DNA of 59,775 nt from an uncultured Oligoflexia bacterium. GTDB lineage: Bacteria; Bdellovibrionota; Bacteriovoracia; Bacteriovoracales; Bacteriovoracaceae. Of this stretch, positions 1 to 8,203 are shown one piece after another (position 1 is the stretch's first letter; every line of letters begins with the position of its first letter). The notes below the pieces were generated by a model. It had not been told where the DNA came from. It ran no database searches and saw only the letters and a list, made by a program, of their open reading frames with translations. The position numbers were made by a program, and so were the translations under genes. The stretch covers positions 1 to 59,775 of the forward strand of contig CATLVU010000003.1 of NCBI GenBank assembly GCA_950061135.1, given 5' to 3'.

Positions 1-452
1 TCTCTTATTTTGGAAATTGAATCATCAGCTGACTGAACATATGCTTTATGCTCTGGTTTATCAAAATAAATTAAATCGGGACGATACGTTTGATTCTTGC
101 CTTCTATTTTTTCAGTAAAAGATTCATTATCTATATAGGAATTTTGTCTATTTTTAGAATTGTCTTCCCAACCTAGTAGTTCCATCACCGGTGCAATCCA
201 AGTTTTAACAGTCTCTGCTTCACGCCAATTATCAAAAGATTCGTGATTTAAGTTTCTACTTAACTCAATAAATCCTTTAACAAATTTATTAAAATCTAAA
301 TTTTGATCAGACCATATTTCTGAATATTCTAAGGGCAAATTATTTTTAAGGTATACATCACTGAATAGTGTTGAGCTCCAATATAAATTGGTATCTCTTT
401 TAGAATCAAAAACCAATTCCATATGGTTCGCACTTACTTGCTTTTTGGACAT
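1..452 (-). CDS. Restriction/methylase-like protein, N-terminal part (runs off window)
   Basis: An open frame of 150 codons starts at 452 behind AAGGA and leaves the window without a stop. The visible part has an LFSDVYLKNNLP stretch, then WREAETVKTWIAPVMELLGW, then YRPDLIYFD. This layout (an N-terminal region ending in LGW followed by a PD-type motif) is familiar from the nuclease domain of type IIG/Eco57I-like restriction-methylation enzymes. No methylase motif is visible because the C-terminal part is missing. It starts 25 bases after the stop of the cold-shock-domain gene on the same strand, so the two are probably one transcript. Assignment is an inference from the first 150 residues only. 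Confidence 0.5.
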   Translation of the reverse strand, partial: MSKKQVSANHMELVFDSKRDTNLYWSSTLFSDVYLKNNLPLEYSEIWSDQNLDFNKFVKGFIELSRNLNHESFDNWREAETVKTWIAPVMELLGWEDNSKNRQNSYIDNESFTEKIEGKNQTYRPDLIYFDKPEHKAYVQSADDSISKIR

Positions 453-477
453 CCTATCCTTCTTGCTTTAATTATAT

Positions 478-723
478 TTACATTTCCGGTTGTTTATCTC
501 TTCTTTTAGATATTGCTTTAATAAAGTCTACTTGTTTCATATATCTATTTTCATAGATTTTAAATTTCACTTTTTCTCCTGCTTTGAGCTTTTTAAATTT
601 TTCATTTGAATCAATTGCAGAATAATGAAAATAAAATGATTCACCCGAGCCAGATTCGATAACTGAACCCTCACCTTCGTTATCATCAAACCAGTGAACA
701 ACACCTTCTTTAATATCAGACAT
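478..723 (-). CDS. Divergent cold-shock-domain protein
   Basis: 81 residues. The first half matches a cold-shock (OB-fold) domain: GVVHWFDDNEGEGSVI replaces the usual GxVKWFNxxKGFGFI, and FYFHYSAI replaces the RNP2 motif VFVHFSAI. The KGFGF RNP1 aromatics are mostly lost (EGEGSV), so RNA/DNA binding may be altered. A GGAG box lies 8 bases before the ATG. The gene stops 25 bases before the restriction-like gene, suggesting co-transcription and perhaps a regulatory role, which is inferred. Housekeeping Csp proteins are about 67 residues; here a basic tail (KAISKRRDK) is added. Confidence 0.72.
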   Translation of the reverse strand: MSDIKEGVVHWFDDNEGEGSVIESGSGESFYFHYSAIDSNEKFKKLKAGEKVKFKIYENRYMKQVDFIKAISKRRDKQPEM

Positions 724-866
724 TTATCTATCTCCAAGACTATAAATAGCTATTTTAATTTTACTATTTTAATATGTATTTTTTGAGGGAGAAAATAGAT
801 CCCCCGTTAAAATAACATAATAGCTGATACAATCTGTAAAGTAATGCATTCATTCGAATAAACGTA

Positions 867-1238
867 TTAAAAGTCGTCTCTATGTTCTTTTGGCTCTTGA
901 ATCAGTGTAAAAGCAAAGGAACGTTTCTTTTGATTATTTTCTTCTGTTTTTAACTCATTTTTATCAGACCAGTTAAATCTATTTTTCATCTGAAAAGCAT
1001 AGGCTGAAGCATTATTCATTGCTAATTGCTTACCTAGGTCTTCCCACCAAGACTGCGAGTGCTCAAAAGCAATTTTCTTGGCGTCGGAAAATTCGGGAAA
1101 TTGTTTCTCCCATTCATACAATGTATCTCTATGCACTCCTATTTTTGAAGCAAAGGAGGTATATGAATTTCCATTTCTCATATGTTCTATGAGTTCTTTG
1201 CAATATATCTTTTTGTATTTTGCCTTGCGTCCAGCCAT
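867..1238 (-). CDS. Terminase small-subunit-like HTH protein
   Basis: 123 residues. It starts [18 protein letters not shown] and continues with a helix-turn-helix ([19 protein letters not shown]), then [20 protein letters not shown] and a K-N-R-x-x-W segment ([10 protein letters not shown]). This order is typical of phage DNA-packaging small subunits with an HTH of the Gp1/Nu1-like type, in which the SQxWWE and LKNxxxDxW segments follow the HTH. In phages the protein recognises pac/cos DNA; no large terminase is visible here, as in many satellites. It is divergent from the next gene with a gap of only 23 bases. A regulatory role is an alternative. Confidence 0.62.
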   Translation of the reverse strand: MAGRKAKYKKIYCKELIEHMRNGNSYTSFASKIGVHRDTLYEWEKQFPEFSDAKKIAFEHSQSWWEDLGKQLAMNNASAYAFQMKNRFNWSDKNELKTEENNQKKRSFAFTLIQEPKEHRDDF

Positions 1239-1261
1239 AGTATTATGATAAATCCCCTACT

Positions 1262-1921
1262 ATGAATAGAAAAGGCCCGTTAAAAGAAAAACTTAAGTTA
1301 AATGATGAATCACTAAGAATTGAACTTGGACCATTATTTGAAAAAGAAGATTTTTCACTCGACGTGAAGAATAAACTTCAATCAATTTATGATGAACTAA
1401 TCAAAAACTTAAAAAAAGATACCTGGGTAAAATTTAATAAGTCTATTGATACAAATATTTCTATTCCCGATCCCCACCACTGGGACGGAATGGGAATAGT
1501 AAGAAAAGCAGATTTCAAAAGCCGTCAGCATTATATTTTTTTTGTTGAAGTTATAAACTCAATAAACGACTTTTTTTCAAATTTCTTTCAGTACAAAATT
1601 TGTGCAAAAGAAATAAATTTAGATAGAGAAGACCTTCAAGATTATATAAATAAACTATCAAAAATGAGAGATTCGAACGTATTTGCTTTTCAAATGAACC
1701 AACACCATTTTAATGCGATTATTGAAAGTCTTGAACTCCAAAAAGGTGAAATAGTAGATACGACTAACAAAAGCTTAATTAAGTCTCTAACCAAAGAAAT
1801 AGCCAACTCAATGCAAAGAATATTTGGAAAGCGTAAGGCTAAAATAATTTTAAATATTTACGATGTAATCTTTCCAAATATTGCTATTGAAGAATCTCAT
1901 ATAAGAGATCACTTCCGTTAG
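1262..1921 (+). CDS. Hypothetical protein of the mobile element
   Basis: 219 residues, not recognised. It is soluble, lysine-rich and mostly helical by composition, with a DPHHWDGMG stretch near residue 70 and an AFQMNQHHFNAIIE stretch near residue 140. No signal peptide or membrane segment. The ATG has no clear ribosome binding site and lies 23 bases from the start of the divergent terminase-like gene, so the two share a very short promoter region. Base composition is like its neighbours. Position between packaging-like and replication genes suggests an element-specific function, but none is claimed. Confidence 0.55.
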   Translation: MNRKGPLKEKLKLNDESLRIELGPLFEKEDFSLDVKNKLQSIYDELIKNLKKDTWVKFNKSIDTNISIPDPHHWDGMGIVRKADFKSRQHYIFFVEVINSINDFFSNFFQYKICAKEINLDREDLQDYINKLSKMRDSNVFAFQMNQHHFNAIIESLELQKGEIVDTTNKSLIKSLTKEIANSMQRIFGKRKAKIILNIYDVIFPNIAIEESHIRDHFR

Positions 1922-1999
1922 AATTATAATACTAGGGAATCAAACAAAAATCTAATTCAAGACATTCCATATTTATAAATACGGCCTTCACTTAATCTG

Positions 2000-2024
2000 A
2001 GCTCCAATTTCTAACAAAGGAGCT
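2000..2024 (+). promoter_or_regulatory. Possible RBS-sequestering hairpin before the replication gene
   Basis: AGCTCC at 2000-2005 is perfectly complementary to GGAGCT at 2019-2024, with a 13-base loop. The right arm contains the Shine-Dalgarno GGAG of the replication gene that starts at 2031. In RNA this 6-bp stem would hide the ribosome binding site, a classic way to limit replicase translation. The structure is seen in sequence; the control role is inferred. Confidence 0.4.
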
Positions 2025-2030
2025 ATAGAA

Positions 2031-3815
2031 ATGTATGCACAAAACTCACTTGTTCTATTTAAAAAGGGACTATCAGTCATTCCTTCTCACACAGAACGAA
2101 AGGGACCATTTTTAAAAGACTGGCAAACCTACTCAGAAAGAATGCCAACACTAGAGGAGGTCAAAGACTGGAATATTAAATATCCACTAAAAAACATTAC
2201 TTTAATGCTTGGTAAGGCATCAAAGTTGATTGCTTTGGATATTGATTTTGAAGATGAACATCATGTAAATGAAATTCTCAAAATGATCCCCTCTTCTCCA
2301 ATTATGAAAAAAGGTAAAAAAGGCTTAACAGCATTTTATAAATATAAAGGAGAGATAACAGAGAGAATTAAATGGGGAGATAGAATAGCTGTCGAAATTC
2401 TAAGTGATGGAACAAATACTGTAATTCCGCCAAGCATTCACCCGGAGACTAAAAAGCCTTATTTCTACTTATCAGAAGTCTCATTAGATAAAATTAATTT
2501 TGAAGAAATTCCTATATTGCCGGAAGTGTGTATTAGAAAGATCAGAGAATACACTAGCCTACTCCCAGTTAGTACAAACAAAGATCGTAATGAAGGAACA
2601 CAGACCGATACTTCTCGAACAATGAAGTTAAAAGATATTGTCGTAGCGAAACTAAATCAAGGGACTTCAATTGAACCCATTGTTAGAGAAATAATGAGTT
2701 ACGACAAAAAACATCACAACCCACCACTACTAGAAGATCCAACAGAAGGTATTTGTAAAGCAGATATATTCACAAATGCTCTAAGTTTCGTATCGAGTAT
2801 TGCAACATCACTCAATAAAAATAGAATGAAAACAGGAGAGAATCCACTAATTCCACTAAACTTCAAAGATGAAAATACTCCAGAGAAAATAGAGTTAACA
2901 AGACTAGGAGACCTCTTAAATGAACCTGAAGAAATTCACTCATACCTAGTTGATAATCTTCTACCGACAGGTGGAAGTTCTCTACTTTTTGCCAAGCCCA
3001 AAGCAGGTAAGTCAACACTAGCTAGAAATATTGCTCTTGCAGTAGCACAAGGAAAAGAAATACTCGGTAGAAAGGTTCAAAAATCAACTGTGATTTATCT
3101 AGCCCTAGAAGAGAAGCGTAGTGAAATTCAAAGACACTTCAAAGATATGAATGCTAATGGAAAAGAAGATATTTTAATCAAAGCGGGCTTTATCAACTCT
3201 CCAACCCCTGAACTGCTTATTGAGCTCGTAAGTGAACATAAACCAGGGTTTATTATCATCGATACTCTAAACGCCTTTATTAGATTTAATGATGGAAATG
3301 ATTACTCTAAAATATTAAATGCTTTACTACCATATATTGGTATCGCAAGAGATTATGACACACACATTATGTTTGTTCATCACGCTAGGAAAAATGATGA
3401 AAATCCCTTTGATGCAATTCTCGGTTCGACTGCAATATTAGCATCTATAGATTCAGCAATATACCTAAAGAGAACAGATGAAAGTAATTATATTCAAACA
3501 AGGCAAAGATACGGACAAGACCTTGAAAGTCATTTCTTAGACCTAGATCAAGAAACAAGGACATTTCAACTAGGAACGAAAACCTCTACAGCAAAAGAAT
3601 CAAAATTAAAAAATCAGATACTAGATTTTTTAAAAGAATATGATAGTGAAGTCCCTTTAAATGATATTAAAGAAAATGTTGAGGGCAAAGTTAATCGCAT
3701 AATAAGTGAATTAAATACGTTAACAAAAGATGGGATTATTCTTGAGTCTGGCAGAGGAGTTAAGAATGATCCAAAAAAATACATTATTGCTAAAAACAAT
3801 TTTCCAGCTTTTTAA
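2031..3815 (+). CDS. Primase-polymerase / RepA-type helicase replication protein
   Basis: 594 residues. Residues about 5-165 resemble the bifunctional DNA primase/polymerase N-terminal domain: GLSVIPSHTERKGPFLKDW, then the metal-binding LIALDIDFED and a KGLTAFY segment. Residues about 300-500 form a RecA-like AAA_25 helicase: Walker A AKPKAGKST near 322, YLALEE, Walker B FIIIDTLNAF near 406, and MFVHHARKN followed by LGSTAILASIDSAI. The C-terminus has a winged-helix-like segment (IISELNTLTKDGIILESG). Such fusions replicate plasmids, phages and satellites. It heads a tightly packed + strand run ending in the integrase. A strong AAGGAG precedes the ATG and lies in a potential hairpin. Confidence 0.82.
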   Translation: MYAQNSLVLFKKGLSVIPSHTERKGPFLKDWQTYSERMPTLEEVKDWNIKYPLKNITLMLGKASKLIALDIDFEDEHHVNEILKMIPSSPIMKKGKKGLTAFYKYKGEITERIKWGDRIAVEILSDGTNTVIPPSIHPETKKPYFYLSEVSLDKINFEEIPILPEVCIRKIREYTSLLPVSTNKDRNEGTQTDTSRTMKLKDIVVAKLNQGTSIEPIVREIMSYDKKHHNPPLLEDPTEGICKADIFTNALSFVSSIATSLNKNRMKTGENPLIPLNFKDENTPEKIELTRLGDLLNEPEEIHSYLVDNLLPTGGSSLLFAKPKAGKSTLARNIALAVAQGKEILGRKVQKSTVIYLALEEKRSEIQRHFKDMNANGKEDILIKAGFINSPTPELLIELVSEHKPGFIIIDTLNAFIRFNDGNDYSKILNALLPYIGIARDYDTHIMFVHHARKNDENPFDAILGSTAILASIDSAIYLKRTDESNYIQTRQRYGQDLESHFLDLDQETRTFQLGTKTSTAKESKLKNQILDFLKEYDSEVPLNDIKENVEGKVNRIISELNTLTKDGIILESGRGVKNDPKKYIIAKNNFPAF

Positions 3816-3828
3816 AAAAGAGGTTCAC

Positions 3829-4716
3829 ATGAATAAAAATAGTTGCTGGCAATATGTAAAAAAACAAATTGCCTTAAAAGAAGATTTAAAAATGTTCCCG
3901 TACTCATCACTAGAACTGAATAATATTTCATTTGATGATGTAATTTTTGAGTATATAGATTCTTCTGATAAAAGTAATTGTATTAGAGTTAAGAAATTTA
4001 TTGAGCGGTATGAATGGCTTGAAAAAATGCCTTCACGACCTACTCATCGTTTTATAGCTAAATACAAAGATATTGTCATTGGAGTAATTGTCATGGCAAC
4101 TCCATATACTTTTTCAAATATAATTGGTCGAAACAATAAACATTTAGAAAAACTGATCGCAAGAGGTGCCACAATATCTTGGGCTCCTAAAAATACAGGT
4201 TCATGGTTAATAATGAAGTCTATTCAGTGGATGGTTCAACATACTGAGTTTCGAGTTTTCTCGGGATATAGTGATATCGAGGCTAATGAGCTTGGGACAA
4301 TATACCAAGCGTGTAATTTTATTTATCTTGGACAAAATTCTGGAGGGCGTTTTGAATTTATAGATCCTAAAACAAATAAAAAAATGAGTGATCGAGTATT
4401 TAGAAGAGTTGGATCATATAAGAAGTACGCTCGAGACTTAGGCATTTCGTGGGATAAGTCATGGTCTGAGAAATGGAAAATGAATTGGGATCAAGTTCCG
4501 AATGAGATAATTACTGCACTCAAATTAAAATCAAAAGAACATGAACAGTCTTGTATTAAGATTTCAGTACCTAAAAAGCATAAATATATACTTATAAAAG
4601 GTCGGGATAATAGGGAAACTAAATTTCTTAAATCCTTATTTAAAAAAAATAATCCCAAATTAATTCAATCAAACGGAAACTTAGGTCTTCGTTATCCAAA
4701 AATGCGAGGTGTGTAA
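3829..4716 (+). CDS. Mom-like GNAT-family protein, putative DNA-modification enzyme
   Basis: 295 residues from the ATG at 3829, chosen because AGAGG precedes it; an upstream in-frame start would overlap the replication gene by 86 bases. The core resembles the phage Mu Mom family (GNAT fold, adenine carbamoylmethylation): ARGATISWAPKNTGSWLI near 110-130, FRVFSGYSD, then GTIYQACNFIYLGQNSGG and KKMSDR. Mom proteins protect phage DNA from host restriction. The C-terminal third (KKHKYILIKGRDNRETK) is also seen in Mom-like phage proteins. It sits between the replication gene and the excisionase gene. The family call is good; the exact base modification is not deducible. Confidence 0.68.
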   Translation: MNKNSCWQYVKKQIALKEDLKMFPYSSLELNNISFDDVIFEYIDSSDKSNCIRVKKFIERYEWLEKMPSRPTHRFIAKYKDIVIGVIVMATPYTFSNIIGRNNKHLEKLIARGATISWAPKNTGSWLIMKSIQWMVQHTEFRVFSGYSDIEANELGTIYQACNFIYLGQNSGGRFEFIDPKTNKKMSDRVFRRVGSYKKYARDLGISWDKSWSEKWKMNWDQVPNEIITALKLKSKEHEQSCIKISVPKKHKYILIKGRDNRETKFLKSLFKKNNPKLIQSNGNLGLRYPKMRGV

Positions 4717-4718
4717 AA

Positions 4719-4937
4719 ATGTGGCCTTCAGACAATAAAACCTTGAAAGAAATTGAAAATCTAAGTAGGCCACAGAATAGATGGCTTAACTCAAAAGAGG
4801 CTTCGCAGTACCTAGGAGTGACTGTAAATGCTCTGAGAATAATGGTTCACAGAAACCTCGTTAAAAGCCATAAACTCGGCAATAGGCTACGTTTTAGAGT
4901 TTGTGAACTTGATGATTTATTACAGGAGAAAATATGA
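4719..4937 (+). CDS. Excisionase-like MerR-type HTH protein
   Basis: 72 residues. WLNSKEASQYLGVTVNALR is a MerR/excisionase winged-helix recognition unit, followed by the wing KLGNRLRFRVCELDDLL. This HTH_17 family helps the integrase remove or insert elements, or acts as a repressor. It begins 2 bases after the Mom-like stop and overlaps the integrase start by 4 bases (ATGA), so it is translationally coupled to the integrase, supporting an Xis role. Confidence 0.78.
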   Translation: MWPSDNKTLKEIENLSRPQNRWLNSKEASQYLGVTVNALRIMVHRNLVKSHKLGNRLRFRVCELDDLLQEKI

Positions 4938-6019
4938 GTATTAAGAAATATCAGGATAATGGAAAGACATATTATGATGTTTCCGTAAATGTACGATCAA
5001 AAGTTCATAATCATATTCGTAAACAAAAAAGACGTAAGCATATAGAAAGTAAAGCTAAAGCGGAAAGAATTGAACGACAACTTTATGACGAAGCATATAC
5101 TGAAATTTCACAAATTGATGGAGAGGGATTCACTTGGGAACAAGTTGTAATGAAGTGGTATGAGTATAAAAAACACGACCAAATCGATCCCATTGGTGAA
5201 AACACTCTCACAGATTATTTATCAGCTTTAAAAAAGTGGACTTCTTCATTTTGGACAAAACCCGCAAAGAAAGTCACGAGAGGAGATATAAAAGAAGTTA
5301 TACGAATTATGGAGATTGAAAAGAAATCTAAAAGCTTTATCTCTAAGTTAAAGGGAACTATTAATCGAGTTTATATTTGGGGAATTGAGGAAAACTTAAT
5401 TAAAGAAGTTTATCAGTCCCCTACCTTTGGCGTTACAGTAAGTAGAAAGTCTGAACGAGTACCAACTATTTTAAACAAAGAAGAAATTTTGAAATTAATA
5501 AAATGTGCCAAGGAGCAAAACTCTCCTTGGTTTCCAATATGGGCAGTAGCTTTACTAACAGGATGCCGTAATGGTGAACTGTATGCTCTAACTTGGGACG
5601 ATATCGATTTTGAAAATAAAAAAATAAGAGTCTCCAAATCCTACAACAAACGAAGGAATGAAATAAAAAGTACAAAGTCTGGTAATTGGAGAAATGTTCC
5701 AATCAACCAAGAGCTAGAATTAATATTAAGAAACTTAAAAGATTCATCAACTTCTAATCACGTACTGCCAAGACTTAGGGAATGGCGACATGGTTATCAA
5801 GCTAAAGCTCTTAGATTATTTTGTAAAACAATCGGAATTACCTCAATACGCTTTCATGACCTTAGAGCCTGCTTTGCAACTCAATTACTTCAAAATAAAG
5901 TTGCACCTGCAACAGTTATGAAAATTTGCGGTTGGAAAGACCTAGATACAATGGCTCGTTATATTAGAGTTGCAGGGATTGATGAGGAAGGGGCAACTAA
6001 TTGTTTAAATATATTATGA
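4934..6019 (+). CDS. Tyrosine recombinase / phage-type integrase
   Basis: 361 residues. The N-terminal arm-type region is basic (RKQKRRKHIESKAKAERIE); a SAM-like core-binding domain lies near 65-165. The catalytic domain shows LLTGCRNGELYALTWDDID (first Arg), STKSGNWRNVPI (beta-hairpin with Lys), RFHDLRACFAT (HxxR box) and GWKDLDTMARYIRV, where Trp replaces the third-position His and Tyr is the nucleophile. All required residues are present, so it looks active. It is the last gene of the + strand element operon and its end overlaps the convergent gene by 6 bases. No tRNA-type attachment site was recognised nearby. Confidence 0.9.
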   Translation: MSIKKYQDNGKTYYDVSVNVRSKVHNHIRKQKRRKHIESKAKAERIERQLYDEAYTEISQIDGEGFTWEQVVMKWYEYKKHDQIDPIGENTLTDYLSALKKWTSSFWTKPAKKVTRGDIKEVIRIMEIEKKSKSFISKLKGTINRVYIWGIEENLIKEVYQSPTFGVTVSRKSERVPTILNKEEILKLIKCAKEQNSPWFPIWAVALLTGCRNGELYALTWDDIDFENKKIRVSKSYNKRRNEIKSTKSGNWRNVPINQELELILRNLKDSSTSNHVLPRLREWRHGYQAKALRLFCKTIGITSIRFHDLRACFATQLLQNKVAPATVMKICGWKDLDTMARYIRVAGIDEEGATNCLNIL

Positions 6020-6670
6020 GGCCAGACACTTTTTTATTTCATTTGCCATTTTAATCGCTTCACTGAAATCAATGTCCCATTTTGTAACATCATCTACCAC
6101 AGCACAGCTAAATACTTCATCAGGACGGAATCGAACAACACTTCCAATCATCTGTTTAGCACTCTCAAGATGGTCAGGTGAAACACCTGGTGTAACTGCA
6201 AGGTGTTTAATTATAAAGTTTTGCCAGTTTGAATCGTCTTCCCTAAGTTTCCAGCTTTCTCTGTTCAATATTTTATAACCGTTTTTTTCAAATACCGTGA
6301 GTATAAAAGTAGCACAAGTAAGTCCCTCTCCTTTAACATTCCCAACATAAATATTTTCTTTATCATAAGTTTCAATTGGGATCCTAAAACCGTATGGGAT
6401 ATTTGAGTCATTTAAATCTGAAATGTTTTGAAATGATGCGATGAGAAATTTTTTATTTAAATAATTTAAATTTACTTCTTCACAGTAATACTTAGGATCA
6501 TTAAACTCCTCATTTTTTAGTTTAAAATGCCAACACAAGTGACAAATTTTAATTTTATTTTCTAGTTCATTTTGATAAATAAAACCAATATGAAAATTAC
6601 CATCCTCTAAAGGTAGTAAAGCTAAACCAGCTAAAAACTCATTCGGAAATTCAGGAAAATAAAATGCCAT
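6014..6670 (-). CDS. Hypothetical protein with His-then-Cys motifs (possible permuted papain-like)
   Basis: 218 residues, no family recognised with confidence. A cluster CHLCWHF near residue 43 is followed, about 70 residues later, by GEGLTCATFILTVFEKNGY. A His region before an NxC/TCxxF helix is the order used by LRAT-like and YiiX-like permuted NlpC/P60 folds, so a cysteine hydrolase is possible. It is cytoplasmic (no signal peptide). It lies 6 bases after the previous gene and is the last of a three-gene operon beside the integrase. The fold idea is inference and may be wrong. Confidence 0.5.
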   Translation of the reverse strand: MAFYFPEFPNEFLAGLALLPLEDGNFHIGFIYQNELENKIKICHLCWHFKLKNEEFNDPKYYCEEVNLNYLNKKFLIASFQNISDLNDSNIPYGFRIPIETYDKENIYVGNVKGEGLTCATFILTVFEKNGYKILNRESWKLREDDSNWQNFIIKHLAVTPGVSPDHLESAKQMIGSVVRFRPDEVFSCAVVDDVTKWDIDFSEAIKMANEIKKCLAS

Positions 6671-6676
6671 CTTGAA

Positions 6677-7255
6677 TTATATTAAACCAACTAAGTCTTG
6701 GTTTATATTTCGTCCTCTTTCTTGTAACCAAGATTTAGACTTATTTAAAAGCTCTTTCCAATTAGCTAATTTTTCTTTTACAGAAAAAGTTGCCCTTAAC
6801 ATACAAACGATCGACTCTGGTGAAGATGCACTAGTTAATGTGTGGAGTAAAATATCATTCAAATAATTAAAATTACAATCTTTTATCAATCTATGAATAC
6901 CATTTATTATTGGTGACATTTCATCTACTGATAATTCTCTCTGATGATTATTCTTTAGAAAAGTATACCAATCTAAATTCGTAGTAGTAACTGTTGTGTC
7001 GTCAATTTCTTGAATATATAAAGTTGAATAGGGCATAACATCTGCCCTATTATAGATATCCTCTATTTCGTGAACAATAACAGATATATCAGTTCCCACA
7101 GAAAAACCATGATGCTTTGTTGGCCACTTTACAAGTATTTCTCCCATTGGCTTAATACCTAGTCCAGTAACATCAATCTTCTTTTTTGATTGGTACAAGG
7201 GCTTCATATAATCGCTCTCGTATGCATGCTCTAAAAACGGAACTTGATTTATCAT
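6677..7255 (-). CDS. Hypothetical protein, middle gene of the TIGR04255 operon
   Basis: 192 residues, not recognised. No signal peptide or membrane segment. The start at 7255 is supported by GAGG 6 bases upstream, which puts 83 bases of overlap, in another frame, with the end of the TIGR04255 gene; an internal Met at 7147 would remove the overlap but has less support. Long coding overlaps of this kind usually mean obligate co-expression. Distinct features are a hydrophobic beta-rich first half (VGTDISVIVHEIEDIY) and a helical C-terminal half with WKELLNKSKSWLQERGR. Confidence 0.5.
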   Translation of the reverse strand: MINQVPFLEHAYESDYMKPLYQSKKKIDVTGLGIKPMGEILVKWPTKHHGFSVGTDISVIVHEIEDIYNRADVMPYSTLYIQEIDDTTVTTTNLDWYTFLKNNHQRELSVDEMSPIINGIHRLIKDCNFNYLNDILLHTLTSASSPESIVCMLRATFSVKEKLANWKELLNKSKSWLQERGRNINQDLVGLI

Positions 7256-7970
7256 GTAAAACCTCGATAGTTTCTTTTAGATTAAATTCACTGCTTTTAC
7301 AACTTAGTTCATTATAGTGGTCTGCATCAATGTAAAAGCATTTCTTAGTAGTTTTATCGGCTAATCCTGTTTGCAACGTTAGTGAAAAATCTTCAAATTT
7401 CATTTGGGTAACTGAATTGGCCGCTAAAACAGCACTTTCATCAAATGTACCATCTATCAACTCTGAAGTGGCTAAGTGACCAATAATACTTGGATTTATA
7501 AGCTCTGACCAATGAACTCCTACCAAGTCCAAATCTTCTTTACTAATCAAGTTTCTATATCTTAAACCAACTCTAGTTACCAAGGGAATGTCATAGATTG
7601 CTAATAATTTAGTAAAAATTTCTTCTAGTTTTGGATAAAACTGCTCCCAAGAATCATAATTATTACATGTAAGAGCAACAAAATCACAAGCCAAAGATAC
7701 TCTTAAATCTCTAGAAGGCGTCATAAAGTTAAAGATTGGTGGAGACTTTTCCCTAACAACCTTATCTAAATTGGGTGATTTACCAACTTTAAATGAGACA
7801 GAGTGGCTTTCTTGAATCTCCATTAGTGGGAAATCTTTTGAAATATTTTTTTGGAATGACACAGGCAGTCCACTTTCAATTTCCATATTTCTAGGAAAGC
7901 GAATCTGTGCAATAACCTCTTCAATTGGGTTCTTCTCAAAGTACGTTCTGGTATGATTTTTTAATTTCAT
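7173..7970 (-). CDS. TIGR04255 family protein
   Basis: 265 residues. The start NPIEEVIAQIRFP, the early proline-rich FQKNISKDFP, the W/F-S-R-DLRVSLACDFVALTCNNY segment, DSWEQFYPKLEEIF and RVGLRYRNLI follow the pattern of the TIGR04255 family, small proteins of unknown function found in scattered accessory loci. No enzyme motif is recognised. It leads a three-gene minus-strand operon convergent with the integrase and overlaps the second gene by 83 bases. As the promoter-proximal gene of mobile-element cargo it is a candidate sensor or structural part of a defence module; this is inference. Confidence 0.68.
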   Translation of the reverse strand: MKLKNHTRTYFEKNPIEEVIAQIRFPRNMEIESGLPVSFQKNISKDFPLMEIQESHSVSFKVGKSPNLDKVVREKSPPIFNFMTPSRDLRVSLACDFVALTCNNYDSWEQFYPKLEEIFTKLLAIYDIPLVTRVGLRYRNLISKEDLDLVGVHWSELINPSIIGHLATSELIDGTFDESAVLAANSVTQMKFEDFSLTLQTGLADKTTKKCFYIDADHYNELSCKSSEFNLKETIEVLHDKSSSVFRACIRERLYEALVPIKKED

Positions 7971-8203
7971 TAATCCCTATGCAGGCTTTATTTAATTTTA
8001 AACTAAAGCACAATAAAATCTAAGAAGGTAAACAAGTTCACTTTAATATTTTCAAGGCCTTATACTATTTTGTCAAACTTAGATTTTATAATTCTGCTAT
8101 ATAGTCTTTTTAGAAGGTGAAAATTGTGTCATTTGGCTTCTGTTTAAATATAACAGACTAAAATTATTGACTTATTTTTAATTGCGTCAGCCACCCCATT
8201 TAG

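Noticed and set aside
3730-3828. An earlier in-frame start for the Mom-like gene
   Set aside because: It would overlap the replication gene by 86 bases and has no ribosome site, while AGAGG directly precedes the ATG at 3829.
5970-6040. Attachment-site direct repeat beside the integrase
   Set aside because: The gene ends overlap a convergent gene and no matching repeat was recognised in the window; the other end lies outside.
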